A stretch of DNA of 64,000 nt from an uncultured Alistipes sp. (GTDB lineage: Bacteria; Bacteroidota; Bacteroidia; Bacteroidales; Rikenellaceae), in assembly GCA_947367255.1 (NCBI GenBank), contig CANBCZ010000001.1, positions 83,911-147,910 of the forward strand. The letters are read 5' to 3'. The translations under genes were made by a program, and so were the position numbers. This document shows positions 16,421-25,578 of this stretch, piece after piece (position 1 is the stretch's first letter; each line of letters opens with the position of its first letter). Below the pieces are notes generated by a model. That model did not search any database. It saw only the letters and a program-made list of their open reading frames with translations, and was not told the origin of the DNA.

Positions 16421-16543
16421 TTTGCCGTGAAAATACGGCATTAGCTGCACATCCCTCATATCCCCGAATGGGAAATACGCTTAGTATGTCCCATCCGCTC
16501 CTATTTCACGATGCGCACCTACTACCGCATTTTGACGACAAAA
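16421..16543 (+). repeat. F1 palindromic element, copy 5 (tandem, left)
   Basis: The ends are TTTGCCGTGAAAATACGG and CCGCATTTTGACGACAAA. The apex is GGG-AAATACGCTTAGTATGTC-CCC-like. The lower central stem is weaker than in other copies. It lies after the terminator and not at a stop codon, and copy 6 follows after 4 bp. Confidence 0.82.
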
Positions 16544-16547
16544 TAGT

Positions 16548-16668
16548 TTTATCGTGAAAAGCACGCACCTGCACCACATCCATCATAGTCCCGAATGGGA
16601 AATACCGCAGTATGTCCCATCCGTGCCTATCTCACGATGTACTGCATCTGCATACTTTTGACGATAAA
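16548..16668 (+). repeat. F1 palindromic element, copy 6 (tandem, right)
   Basis: The ends TTTATCGTGAAAAG and CTTTTGACGATAAA covary with each other and differ from copy 5. The central arm is CCCGAATGGG with an ATAC/GTAT apex. A GTGCACAGATTGAGCGAAGT tail follows, as in copy 8. Confidence 0.82.
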
Positions 16669-16716
16669 ACAGTGCACAGATTGAGCGAAGTGCAAGACTC
16701 TGGTTTTGATTTTTTT

Positions 16717-16831
16717 CGAGAATAACCGCTATCCGCAAGGATAGTAAAAATGAAAATAGCACTCACTCAAGCTTGCTTGAAAGTGAAGTGCTATTTTTGT
16801 TTTTAGATTGTCGCAGACAACGTTATTCTCG
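16717..16831. repeat. F2 cloverleaf element, copy 2 (3' side of asd)
   Basis: The outer stem is CGAGAATAAC/GTTATTCTCG, unlike the other two copies. Hairpin 1 is CTATCC-GCAA-GGATAG. The long hairpin is AAAATAGCACT/AGTGCTATTTT capped by CAAGCTTGCTTG, and hairpin 3 is TTGTC-GCA-GACAA. The layout is the same as at 5215 and 25947. Confidence 0.83.
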
Positions 16832-16929
16832 CAACAGCCACGAGCGAAACGGAGTTTCGCAGAAAGCTTTTTGCACGCCCTGCTTTTTCTCGAAAAAGCG
16901 GGCAGTACTGTGCGGGCAGTATCGCGAGC
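16832..16929. other. Hairpin-rich spacer downstream of asd
   Basis: No gene is seen. It contains GCGAAAC-GGA-GTTTCGC, a GCCCTGCTTTTT/AAAAAGCGGGC hairpin (16877-16903) and a direct repeat GCGGGCAGTA (16898 and 16912). The second hairpin could serve as the asd operon terminator on the minus strand. Confidence 0.55.
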
Positions 16930-17931
16930 CTACTTATGCGCCAGCAGCCACTCGGCGATTTGGATGGCATTCAGGGCTGCGCCCTTCTTGATTTGGTCGG
17001 CTACGCACCAGAAAGTCAGGCAGTTAGGGTCGGTAACATCCTCGCGAATACGACCCACATACACAGGCTCTTTGTGGGCGATAAACAGTGGCATCGGGTA
17101 CTCTTTCTCTGCGGGGTTATCCATTACCACCACGCCCTCGGCAGCCTCGAAAGCTGCGCGAGCCTCGGCAGGTGTTACGGGGCGGTCAAACTCCACCCAT
17201 ATAGCCTCCGAGTGTGCACGCATCACGGGTACGCGCACGCAGGTTGCCGATACCTTGATGTCCGAGTGCATAATCTTGCGAGTCTCGTTGAACATCTTCA
17301 TCTCCTCCTTTGTGTAGTCGTTCTCGGTAAATACATCGATGTGTGGGATGACATTGAAGGCGAGCTGATATGCGAACTTTTCAACTTTCGGCTCCTCGCC
17401 CTGTGCCAGAGAGGCGTGCTGTGCCTCGAGCTCAGCCATTGCTGTAGCACCTGCGCCACTTGCGCTCTGATATGTCGCCACGCGCACGCGACGGATATGT
17501 GCAATTTTCTCGAGCGCTGCGAGAGCTACAACCATCTGAATAGTTGTGCAGTTAGGGTTGGCAATGATGCGACGAGGTGCATTCAGTGCATCCTCGGCAT
17601 TTACCTCGGGAACAACGAGTGGTACATCATTGTCCATACGGTAGCAGCTCGAGTTGTCGATCATCAGCGCTCCGTGCTTTGTTATGGTGTCGGCAAACTC
17701 CTTCGATACCGAGCCACCGGCAGATACAAGGGCGATATCCACACCCTTGAAGTCGTCGTTGTGCTGTAACAGTTTAATCTCTATCTCCTTGCCGCGGAAT
17801 GTGCGCTTCTGACCTGCGCTGCGTGCGCTGCCAAAGAGCAACAGCTCGTCACACGGGAAGTTGTGCTCCTCCAGAATTCTCAAAAACTCCTGACCTACGG
17901 CGCCACTTGCGCCAACTACTGCTAATACCAT
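16930..17931 (-). CDS. asd: Aspartate-semialdehyde dehydrogenase
   Basis: The 333-residue NADPH-dependent enzyme reduces aspartyl phosphate to aspartate semialdehyde, the branch point to lysine/diaminopimelate, threonine and methionine. The nucleotide-binding loop is [13 protein letters not shown] (residues 5-17), the catalytic cysteine is Cys128 in NPNCTT, and the conserved [12 protein letters not shown] carries the acid/base His. It is full length. It follows the PBP1A gene by 30 nt, so diaminopimelate supply and wall synthesis are linked in one leftward operon. Confidence 0.96.
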   Translation of the reverse strand: MVLAVVGASGAVGQEFLRILEEHNFPCDELLLFGSARSAGQKRTFRGKEIEIKLLQHNDDFKGVDIALVSAGGSVSKEFADTITKHGALMIDNSSCYRMDNDVPLVVPEVNAEDALNAPRRIIANPNCTTIQMVVALAALEKIAHIRRVRVATYQSASGAGATAMAELEAQHASLAQGEEPKVEKFAYQLAFNVIPHIDVFTENDYTKEEMKMFNETRKIMHSDIKVSATCVRVPVMRAHSEAIWVEFDRPVTPAEARAAFEAAEGVVVMDNPAEKEYPMPLFIAHKEPVYVGRIREDVTDPNCLTFWCVADQIKKGAALNAIQIAEWLLAHK

Positions 17932-17961
17932 ATATTGTAAATTTAAGGTTTTCAGAAATTA

Positions 17962-20352
17962 TTACTCAAAAAACTCATCTTCCAGCTCTGCCTCCTCTAC
18001 CGTCTCGTCACAAATCTCCTCCTTCCAGAGGGCAGGGCGGGCAAAAGTATCGTCACGATTGATGTCGATGTTCGGGTCGTTGTATGTTCGCACGAGGAAG
18101 TCGCCGACAATCGGCAACGCCATCATCGAACCCTCACCGCGTCGGCGCAGGTGTATCTGCTGATCCTCGCCACCAACCCACGAGCCGGCAACAAGGTTAG
18201 GTGTTATACACATAAACCACGCATCGCGGTTCTCGTTAGATGTACCGGTCTTACCGGCAAGCTCCACATTGTTTAGTCCGAACTGCCAACCCATACGGCG
18301 ACCTGTACCGTTTGTAATCACATTCTTAAGCATCGTAATCATCGTATAGGCGGTCTGCTTGCTCACAGCATCCTGCGATGTCGAGCTGAACGAAGAGATA
18401 AGGTTGCCTTGACGGTCCTCGATATGCGTTACAAAGAGCGGCGAGGTGTACACACCCTCATTTGCGAATGTCGCGTAAGCGCTTACCATCTCGAATACAT
18501 TACTCTCGAATGTACCCAGACAGAGGGCATATACAGGGTCTACATAGCTTGCAATACCCATATTGTGGATAAAGTCGGCAACCGCCTCAGGCTGCTTTGC
18601 CTGCTTCATAATCCACGCCGAGTAGTTGTTGCGGCTCAGTGCAAGACCCCACTTGAGCGGATGCAGCACACCGTCGTACTCCACATTTCCCGCCTCCTTT
18701 GGCGACCACGCAGTACCTACCGATGTCTCGATAGTCACCGGCAGATTTGGAACCATAGTACAAGGTGTCATACCGAGGTGGTCGATAGCAAAGGTGTAGA
18801 TAAACGGCTTTACTGTCGAGCCGATCTGTCGTTTGCCCTGCTTAGCCATATCGTACTTGAAGTATTGGAACGACGGACCACCGACATACGCCTTTATGTG
18901 TCCTGTCTGCGGCTCTATAGCCACAAATGACGCACGCATAATCTTCTTGTGGTGCAGGATAGAGTCACGCGGAGTGAGCAGCGTATCCCTCTCGCCCTCG
19001 AATGTGAAGATGCGCATATTGCACTTCTTCTCGAACGATGCGTAGATATCCTTCTCCGATACACCATCCTTCTTCATATTGCGAAAACGGTCGGAGTTGC
19101 GCATTGCACGGCGGATAATCTTCTCCACCTCCTCCTTGTCCGTATCGATAAATATGGTGCGGGTGTTTCGTATCTGCTCATCCATTGCCGGCTGAATAAC
19201 GGTCTGCAGCTGTTTCTGCACTGCTGCCTCGGCATAGCTCTGCATAGAGGCGTTGATTGTGGTGTAGATCTTCAGTCCGTCACGGTAGATGTTGTACTCG
19301 CTGCCGTCTGCCTTGCGGTTTTTGTGACACCAGCCGTAGAGTGGATTCTCGTTGTACTGCTTGAGTGCCTGCTCATAGTCCCACTCGGTGTAGAAGTTAC
19401 GACGCTTAGGCTCTGTTGCCGTCATCACAAGACGCAACATCTCGCGGAAGTAGGTCGCCTGACCGTAGTTGTGCGATATAGGGCGGTAGTTGAGGGTTAT
19501 CGGCAATGCAGATATCGAGTCACACTCCTCGCGCGAGATGGCTCCTGCACTCTGAATACGGCTCAATACCAGATTACGACGCTTGAGCGCATTCTCGGGG
19601 TTACGCACCGGCGAGTAGCGGGTTGGCGCATTTACCACACCCACGAGCATCGCCGCCTCCTGCAGGTTGAGCTCCGATGGCTGCTTGCCAAAGAAGGTCG
19701 CTGCTGCGGACTTGATGCCGTAGGAGTTCGAACCATACTCTACGGTGTTGAGGTACATCGCAATAATCTCCTCTTTGGTGTAGTTGTGCTCGAGCTTTAT
19801 CGCGGTAATCCACTCCTTGAGTTTGTTGCCTATAAGGCGGAGCGTGCGTGCAATCTTGCCGTCATTTGTCGATGTATTTCGCGGGAAGAGGTTCTTTGCA
19901 AGCTGCTGTGTGATAGTACTACCACCACCTTGCTTCTGTCCGAGCAGTACGGTCTTGATACCCACGCGGAAGAGGGAGCGATAGTCAATGCCCGAGTGGG
20001 AGTAGAAACGTTCATCCTCAACAGCCACAAGTGCTGCTGCAAGTGGCGGCATCTGCTCGCCCGAGATGTTGAACATCATCGTAGAGTCTGCAGGGTAGAG
20101 GTCGGCATACTGCACATACGAGCGGTTCTGAACAAAGAAACTGCCCAATACCTTGCCATTGTCGGCATAGACCTCTGTGGCGAGGTTGCTCTTCGGATTC
20201 TCCAACTCCTCAAAGGATGGAATACGACCAAAAGCACCTACCGCCGCCAGCAGAAGCATTACTGCTGCCGCCGCTACGGGTACCATCACTGCAATCCACA
20301 TCCAGCGGATTATCTGACTCTTCGTTGTCTTGCTATTACTCTTCTTTGCCAT
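17962..20352 (-). CDS. mrcA: Class A penicillin-binding protein (PBP1A-like)
   Basis: The 796-residue bifunctional peptidoglycan synthase has a cytoplasmic tail and one membrane segment (about 14-40). The GT51 glycosyltransferase domain shows AVEDERFYSHSG (catalytic Glu112) and GGSTITQQLAKN (about 143-154). The transpeptidase domain has SxxK at Ser512-Lys515, SRN at 573-575 and KTGT at 701-704. A short acidic tail ends the protein. All catalytic motifs are intact. It lies 3 nt after the upstream gene, so the two are surely co-transcribed. Confidence 0.95.
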   Translation of the reverse strand: MAKKSNSKTTKSQIIRWMWIAVMVPVAAAAVMLLLAAVGAFGRIPSFEELENPKSNLATEVYADNGKVLGSFFVQNRSYVQYADLYPADSTMMFNISGEQMPPLAAALVAVEDERFYSHSGIDYRSLFRVGIKTVLLGQKQGGGSTITQQLAKNLFPRNTSTNDGKIARTLRLIGNKLKEWITAIKLEHNYTKEEIIAMYLNTVEYGSNSYGIKSAAATFFGKQPSELNLQEAAMLVGVVNAPTRYSPVRNPENALKRRNLVLSRIQSAGAISREECDSISALPITLNYRPISHNYGQATYFREMLRLVMTATEPKRRNFYTEWDYEQALKQYNENPLYGWCHKNRKADGSEYNIYRDGLKIYTTINASMQSYAEAAVQKQLQTVIQPAMDEQIRNTRTIFIDTDKEEVEKIIRRAMRNSDRFRNMKKDGVSEKDIYASFEKKCNMRIFTFEGERDTLLTPRDSILHHKKIMRASFVAIEPQTGHIKAYVGGPSFQYFKYDMAKQGKRQIGSTVKPFIYTFAIDHLGMTPCTMVPNLPVTIETSVGTAWSPKEAGNVEYDGVLHPLKWGLALSRNNYSAWIMKQAKQPEAVADFIHNMGIASYVDPVYALCLGTFESNVFEMVSAYATFANEGVYTSPLFVTHIEDRQGNLISSFSSTSQDAVSKQTAYTMITMLKNVITNGTGRRMGWQFGLNNVELAGKTGTSNENRDAWFMCITPNLVAGSWVGGEDQQIHLRRRGEGSMMALPIVGDFLVRTYNDPNIDINRDDTFARPALWKEEICDETVEEAELEDEFFE

Positions 20353-20355
20353 ACT

Positions 20356-23349
20356 CTAAAATGGTAGTCCGAAGCCCGCTGTGAAGTGCATCTTCTTGCC
20401 ATGAGGCTTGTAGAGGGAGAGGGTGAGCGAAGTTGTCGCTGCAGCCGGCATACGGAAAATGTTAAAATCTATAGTTATATCGCCTCCATAGGAGAACAAT
20501 TTGTTGCGCTTGTATGCGACATTGACCTTGTTAATCTCGGGATAAGCCTCAAAGAACTGCTTGCCGAACGATGCGTAGTCAAAGCCGACATTTAGCCTTA
20601 TTCGCTTGAAGTATATCAGTGCATTTATACCTCCGTCGGGATACCAAACGGGGAACTGATAGTTTATGCTTGTCGCCCAATAGTCGCGGTTCTCGACCTC
20701 CGCTACCTGAAAACCACGCGGTATCAGACGCGCCGAGTGGAAGTAGAAGTTGGATGCCAACAGATGTGAGCGGAAACCACCTATGCTGTTCTGATAGAGC
20801 ATCGCCACATTGAGCGAGTGGTGCGGCAGTATACCCGGCAGATAGACCTTGCCATAGAACGATACGAGGTGGTCAAATGCCGAGTTGGCAGGGTTGAGGG
20901 CATAGTTTGCCGAGAGCATGTAGCCAAATCGCGGCAGGAAGTCCTTGTGGGCAAGCCTTACCTGATCCTGAAAACCGATACCGCCCTGCAGCAGATGCAG
21001 ACCCTCGGTGTAGCCTATTGTTGCGAGGTTTGTAATCTGTCCGCCCTCAATCTTGAGCTTGTCGAGCTTCGCCACAAGTCCGTTAGAGTAGTTCCACGCC
21101 ACATTTGCCACAAGTACGCGGGTGTGGTGTCCGCTCTGGAAGTAGAGCGGCAGCGACGCCGAGAGTCCGACATTGTAGTAACGCTTCTCTTTGGGCGGTT
21201 CAGGGAAGGTTATCTCGTACTTGCCCGTCTCGGGATTTAGTTCGTATGTATATGCAGTATATACCTGCTGCTTTCCGCCGTATGAGCCTGTAGCAGTGAG
21301 GTTTACGCCAAGTCCGTAGTAGCGTATCGAACCCTTGAAGAAGTGCTTGCTTGCCGGACTCCAGCCCCAAGTCAAAAATCCCTCTGCATCCGAGAGCAGA
21401 CTCTGTGACATAATTGTCGCACCGAGGTTGAAGTTCATCGCACCCTCCTCCGAGAGCTCAAACGGGTCGTAGGATGCCGGTGCCCACGAGTGGACATTTG
21501 CAAGGTGGAGCAGCTTTGAGAAGCGACGCGGACGGTGTTTTTCAACAATTTCTGCCGAGTCTGCTGCGGTGAAGCGTACATTGTCCAGATTTATTACATC
21601 CCACTGCTTGCGTGGCGGATTGACAATATTCTTCGGTGTGAGCGACGGGGTTACGGGCGTCAGCGTAGCTGTGTTTACCCTCTGCATTGCAAGCTGGTAG
21701 CCGTTGCTGTCGTAGGTTGTCATCACCACTCTGCCGTCAAATGTCGGTGCCGGAGAGAATGAGCCGTATGTCGAGCGAGAGATCTGATATTCGCTGCCTG
21801 TGGCAATCTCAAGACAGTGTACCTCATCCTTTCCCGAGGCTATAGAGCCGAAGTAGAGTATTCCGTTGTCGGCACGAAGGTCGGAGATTGTAATATATGC
21901 ACCCTTTGTGACAGGAGTTGTTGTGCCATCCTCGTTTATGCGACCAATCCACATACCGCTGTCGTCTGTGGCGATAAAGTAGAGAGCCTTTGTCTTATTA
22001 TCGTACGCCAGCGAGTGAATCTCCCTGCCAAACGGCATACGGGCAATGACGGTTTTGCTCTCTCTATTGCCCTTGACTACCGAGAACTCGCCATTATGGT
22101 TGTACTCTACCCACGCGATATTTTTATCGTCGTCAATGGCTGTAGGGTATAGGGCATTGCGATATTTGAATATGCTTCGTGTTTTGCCGTTGTCCAGATC
22201 GACATAGCAGAGCTTCGAGTTTACACGCTGCTGGAAGAGTGTCGAGCGACGATACTCGGTCCACCAAATTCTGCCGCCCTGAATTGTCGGACGGGTAGAT
22301 ATCTGACCTATGCGACAGATGCGCTCCTGCTCGCCGGTCTTGATGTTTGTGCGGATAATCTCTGTTGTGGTGTCGAGCGACTCCTTTACGGCAATTATGC
22401 TGCGCGAGCCGAAGAATATCGGGTAGCGGTATGTCGTAAAGCTCTTCTGTGCAGGCACTACGACCCTCTCCGACGAGTCGGTAACTTCAGGCAGCGTCTG
22501 CCAATAGTTGTGAAGGTTGTCGAAACTCTCGCGCATCAGCTTGCTTGTCGAGCTCTTGTAGTACTTCTTCATGCCGAAGTATGTCGTTGCAAAGACAAAC
22601 GGGTGGCGCACAGCGTAGTTTACAATCTTGTCCCAGATATTCTCGTCGTACTTCGTATTTGCATAGGATGTTATCTGATAGCCCAGCGCGTAGTGGTCGG
22701 GAATACTCTCCTTGTATGAGCCGCAGAACCACTTGTCTATATTGCGATGTGTCACTATCTCCTCGCTGCGGGCACGATAGTCTATGGTAAAAGATGGCTG
22801 CAGTCCGCGACCAAATGTAGACATCGCCGTCTCAGATACTACCGCATCGCCCTCAATACCCCATAGCGGCATAAAGAGCAGACCGATTGTCGAGCTCTGC
22901 TGACCGAGTATGTAGCTGAAAGCCTTTACCCAGCCGTGGTTGATGTTGTTGTACTGCACCGCGTGACGATACTCGTGTGCGGCGAGCTGCTTGAGCCACG
23001 GCATAGAGTAGCTGCTGATAGATGGTGCACTGAGAATCTCCACACGCTTCGGCAACCACATCACCATACCGTTTGAGAGCATATTCTCGGGGTGGATTAT
23101 AAACGGAATATCCATTGCCCCATATCTGAAGCCGAAGTCTATCGATGGCTGCACCGCCTTTACATAGTGCATCATGCTGTATCCCAAAGCCGTTGCAGAT
23201 TTCGGGTATATTACCGATACTTCGTCGCCTTTAATCTTTCTCCAAGACATACTTGTCGGGTCGGCACCCCACGAGTAGTATTGCGCCGACGCTGTGCCGC
23301 ACCAGATAAGTGCAACCAGAGCGATAAGTATGTTTCGAAGAGCTCTCAT
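20356..23349 (-). CDS. Outer-membrane protein: gluzincin-like peptidase, beta-propeller and C-terminal barrel
   Basis: The 997-residue protein has a signal peptide (1-22). A metallopeptidase-like domain has HEYRH at 125-129 (HExxH) and GIEGDAV with Glu166 as the likely third zinc ligand. A region of about 300-560 has TolB/PD40-type propeller blades (for example IQGGRIWWTEYRRST, NIAWVEYNHNGEFSVV). From about 640 to the end it reads as outer-membrane beta strands, closing with a terminal aromatic (FTAGFGLPF). It is probably an outer-membrane protein with a periplasmic or surface peptidase. Its ATG overlaps the stop of the upstream gene (TAATG), and PBP1A follows 3 nt later. The substrate is unknown. 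Confidence 0.75.
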   Translation of the reverse strand: MRALRNILIALVALIWCGTASAQYYSWGADPTSMSWRKIKGDEVSVIYPKSATALGYSMMHYVKAVQPSIDFGFRYGAMDIPFIIHPENMLSNGMVMWLPKRVEILSAPSISSYSMPWLKQLAAHEYRHAVQYNNINHGWVKAFSYILGQQSSTIGLLFMPLWGIEGDAVVSETAMSTFGRGLQPSFTIDYRARSEEIVTHRNIDKWFCGSYKESIPDHYALGYQITSYANTKYDENIWDKIVNYAVRHPFVFATTYFGMKKYYKSSTSKLMRESFDNLHNYWQTLPEVTDSSERVVVPAQKSFTTYRYPIFFGSRSIIAVKESLDTTTEIIRTNIKTGEQERICRIGQISTRPTIQGGRIWWTEYRRSTLFQQRVNSKLCYVDLDNGKTRSIFKYRNALYPTAIDDDKNIAWVEYNHNGEFSVVKGNRESKTVIARMPFGREIHSLAYDNKTKALYFIATDDSGMWIGRINEDGTTTPVTKGAYITISDLRADNGILYFGSIASGKDEVHCLEIATGSEYQISRSTYGSFSPAPTFDGRVVMTTYDSNGYQLAMQRVNTATLTPVTPSLTPKNIVNPPRKQWDVINLDNVRFTAADSAEIVEKHRPRRFSKLLHLANVHSWAPASYDPFELSEEGAMNFNLGATIMSQSLLSDAEGFLTWGWSPASKHFFKGSIRYYGLGVNLTATGSYGGKQQVYTAYTYELNPETGKYEITFPEPPKEKRYYNVGLSASLPLYFQSGHHTRVLVANVAWNYSNGLVAKLDKLKIEGGQITNLATIGYTEGLHLLQGGIGFQDQVRLAHKDFLPRFGYMLSANYALNPANSAFDHLVSFYGKVYLPGILPHHSLNVAMLYQNSIGGFRSHLLASNFYFHSARLIPRGFQVAEVENRDYWATSINYQFPVWYPDGGINALIYFKRIRLNVGFDYASFGKQFFEAYPEINKVNVAYKRNKLFSYGGDITIDFNIFRMPAAATTSLTLSLYKPHGKKMHFTAGFGLPF

Positions 23350-24074
23350 TATTCAAACTTCAAGTATTTCCAACCCTCTGCGGTGTAGCAACCCACTTTG
23401 CCGCTCTTTGTATTGTAGTAAAGCGTACCTACGGGTACTGCATCGGACTCCAGCTGGCTGTTGTGATAGAAGGTTGTTGTAGGCTCCTTGTCAAAACCTC
23501 CAAGGGTAAAGGGTACAAACGAAACCGCCCAACGGCGACCGAAATCTACACCCTCCTTTGCATCGTCAGAGCCTACTTTTACCCAACCAAAGTGGCGCTT
23601 TGGCAGGTAAAGACCTTTAGGCGAGTAGACCTGTATGCAGGCAATATCCGGAGCCTGCTTGCCAATAAGCATAGTAAGGCGGCAGGTCTCTGATCCGTTC
23701 CAACCCTCAAAGAGGTGACCGCCATCGATAAATGTTGTATATGGCTTGTCGGTGCTGTTGTTCCAACGACCCTTGCCACCACGTACGGAGAGCATAGTGG
23801 TACTCTCGAGTACACCCTCCACGGTGTTGAATATAGGCTGCTCGGCGGTATTAAAACCGTAGTTGTAGCGCACATCCTGCCACCTCTCCCACTCGGGATT
23901 TACGGGCTTTGCAACTACAACGCAACCCTCAACCTGCCTCTCCAGCTCTGCAACCTTCTGCTGCAGTTGCTCCACAAGCACAGCAAGTTGCTTGCGCGAA
24001 ACCCTCTGTGCTGACACCTCACAGAGCGGAGTAAGCAGCAGTGCTGCCAATATGATTATGCGAAAACATCTCAT
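23349..24074 (-). CDS. Exported coiled-coil protein of unknown function
   Basis: The 241-residue protein has a signal peptide (about 1-22). A short coiled coil (QLAVLVEQLQQKVAELERQV, about 29-48) follows, then a Trp/Tyr-rich region of about 190 residues with many Gly turns, which looks beta-rich. I do not recognise the family. Segments such as AVPVGTLYYNTKSGKVGCYTAEGWKYL resemble the short tail blocks of Bacteroidetes surface or phage-tail-like proteins, but that is only a resemblance. It ends by overlapping the next start codon by one base, so translation is coupled to the peptidase/barrel protein. Confidence 0.65.
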   Translation of the reverse strand: MRCFRIIILAALLLTPLCEVSAQRVSRKQLAVLVEQLQQKVAELERQVEGCVVVAKPVNPEWERWQDVRYNYGFNTAEQPIFNTVEGVLESTTMLSVRGGKGRWNNSTDKPYTTFIDGGHLFEGWNGSETCRLTMLIGKQAPDIACIQVYSPKGLYLPKRHFGWVKVGSDDAKEGVDFGRRWAVSFVPFTLGGFDKEPTTTFYHNSQLESDAVPVGTLYYNTKSGKVGCYTAEGWKYLKFE

Positions 24075-24076
24075 AT

Positions 24077-24415
24077 CTAAACCTTCTTTGTCTGAGAGTA
24101 ACCCTCTGCCAGCAGAATGTTGAGCACACGGTCGCGATTCTCGCCTTGAATTATTATCTCGCCATCCTTTGCCGAGCCACCCACGCCAATCTTGCGCTTG
24201 AGAAGTTTCGACAACTCGTCAAGGTCAGCCTCGCTGCCCACAAAGCCGCGCACAACGGTCGCCACCTTGCCACCTCTGCCGTGCGTGTCACGCCATACGC
24301 GCAACTTCTGCTGCTGCTTGGGCAGTGTCGCTACCTCTTCTGCCTCACCATTATCGTAGTTAAAATCGGGGTTTGTCGAGTATACCACGCCGAGTCGTGC
24401 CTTCCAGTCGCTCAT
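24077..24415 (-). CDS. SUI1/YciH-type translation factor
   Basis: The 112-residue protein has the SUI1/eIF1 fold: a variable N-terminus, then KVATVVRGFVGSEADLDELSKLLKRKIGVGGSAKDGEIIIQGENRDRV, the hallmark block of the family (given here as a region, residues 50-97). The bacterial relatives (YciH) are implicated in initiation fidelity. It is the first gene of a leftward operon, 2 nt before the coiled-coil protein gene. Confidence 0.9.
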   Translation of the reverse strand: MSDWKARLGVVYSTNPDFNYDNGEAEEVATLPKQQQKLRVWRDTHGRGGKVATVVRGFVGSEADLDELSKLLKRKIGVGGSAKDGEIIIQGENRDRVLNILLAEGYSQTKKV

Positions 24416-24447
24416 TTTTTACAGTTTAATGTTTCACATTAACGATG

Positions 24448-24455
24448 CAAAAATA
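24448..24455 (-). promoter_or_regulatory. -7 box of the SUI1-PBP1A-asd operon
   Basis: The minus strand reads TATTTTTG, 32 nt upstream of the SUI1 start. It is back to back with the rightward promoter of the DUF4435 gene. Confidence 0.55.
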
Positions 24456-24463
24456 AACAATAT

Positions 24464-24495
24464 TTTGCAGAATTGCGGATATTAAACTATATTTG
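24464..24495 (+). promoter_or_regulatory. Promoter of the DUF4435 gene
   Basis: TTTG at 24464-24467 and TATATTTG at 24488-24495 have a 20-bp spacer. This rules out a start at 24493 and supports the ATG at 24517. Confidence 0.8.
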
Positions 24496-24516
24496 TTACA
24501 ACAGAAACGCAAAACT

Positions 24517-25578
24517 ATGAGTAAACGTGCCGAAAATAGCGAGAAAAGGGCGCAACTGCGTATCGAAAAGATGCGCTCCAAGGCGCTTGTAACGGGGAAG
24601 GTAGACCTTCTGACCCTGCCCGAGCCGCTGCGTGTGGACGATGGTAAAAAACTTGTCCGCGTCTTTGTCGAGGGGTACGAGGATGTGGCATTCTGGCGTG
24701 GTATTTTCGACCACTTCACAAATCCATACCTGCGCTTCGAGATCTCTGTGCCTACGCGCGAGGACCTGCCGAAGGGTAAAAAGGTGCTGATAAATAACGC
24801 CGCCAACGCCTCGGAGACTCTGCTGCTCTGTATGGACTCGGACTTCGACTACCTGCTCAGCGACGACGACGAGCAGAGCCGCCTCATTGTCGAACACCCA
24901 TTTATGTTCCACACCTACGCCTACGCCACTGAGAACTACCTCTGCTACGCCCCGTCGCTCCATAATGTCTGCGTCAAGGCTACCAAAAACGATACCCGAA
25001 TCTTCAGCTTCGAGACCTTTATGGCTGACTATTCGCGAACAATCTACCCCCTCTTTATCTGGTATGTCTACTCTGCATCCCGCCATACCGAAAATGTCTT
25101 TCCGCTCGCCGACTTCAAGGCATCCGTAAAGCTCAACTACCTCGATATCCCGAATAACGGACAGGGTACTATCGAGTGGCTTGCTCGCCAAGTGGCACGC
25201 CGCGAACAGAGCCTTGTCGAGCAATACCCCGATATGGCAGCCGATATGCCACGCTTTGCCGAGTATTTGAGATCCAAGGGCGTCGAGCCGGAGCTGACCT
25301 ACCTCTTTATGCACGGTCATACCCTTATGGATAATGTCGTTATGGTCATCCTGAGCGATGTCTGCGAGAAGCTCCGCCAGATGTCCATCGCCCGCATCGT
25401 CGCCTCCTCTAAGGAGGGCGTCGCCTTGAAAAACGAGATGAGTAACTACAAAAATACCCTCCGCTCCATCCGCGATGTTCTCCTTGATAATGAGAATTAT
25501 ACCGCCTGTCCGCTCTACAAGATGTTACAACGCGATATCCAAACCTACATAGATTCTGTCGTGAAGCATTTGTCGTGA
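24517..25578 (+). CDS. DUF4435 domain protein
   Basis: The 353-residue protein has a basic N-terminal helix, then VRVFVEGYEDVAFWRGIFDHF and, about 65 residues later, LLLCMDSDFDYL. This order of an acidic ExxxD and a later DxD resembles a TOPRIM-type metal site, as in DUF4435 proteins, which are sometimes linked to ATPases of the OLD/ABC type. No ATPase partner is adjacent here. The rest is alpha-helical. The ATG at 24517 is chosen because the promoter ends at 24495. The last codons TTG-TCG-TGA belong to the F1 element, so the C-terminal Leu-Ser and the stop come from the repeat. Confidence 0.75.
   Translation: MSKRAENSEKRAQLRIEKMRSKALVTGKVDLLTLPEPLRVDDGKKLVRVFVEGYEDVAFWRGIFDHFTNPYLRFEISVPTREDLPKGKKVLINNAANASETLLLCMDSDFDYLLSDDDEQSRLIVEHPFMFHTYAYATENYLCYAPSLHNVCVKATKNDTRIFSFETFMADYSRTIYPLFIWYVYSASRHTENVFPLADFKASVKLNYLDIPNNGQGTIEWLARQVARREQSLVEQYPDMAADMPRFAEYLRSKGVEPELTYLFMHGHTLMDNVVMVILSDVCEKLRQMSIARIVASSKEGVALKNEMSNYKNTLRSIRDVLLDNENYTACPLYKMLQRDIQTYIDSVVKHLS

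Noticed and set aside
16421..16668. F1 tandem copies as a CRISPR array
   Set aside because: Only two units of about 122 bp with no regular spacers and no cas genes.
18949..20367. Open frame of 472 codons on the plus strand opposite the PBP1A gene
   Set aside because: It is the antisense shadow of a gene with all catalytic motifs; the translation shows no domain and a Cys/Leu/Arg-biased composition.
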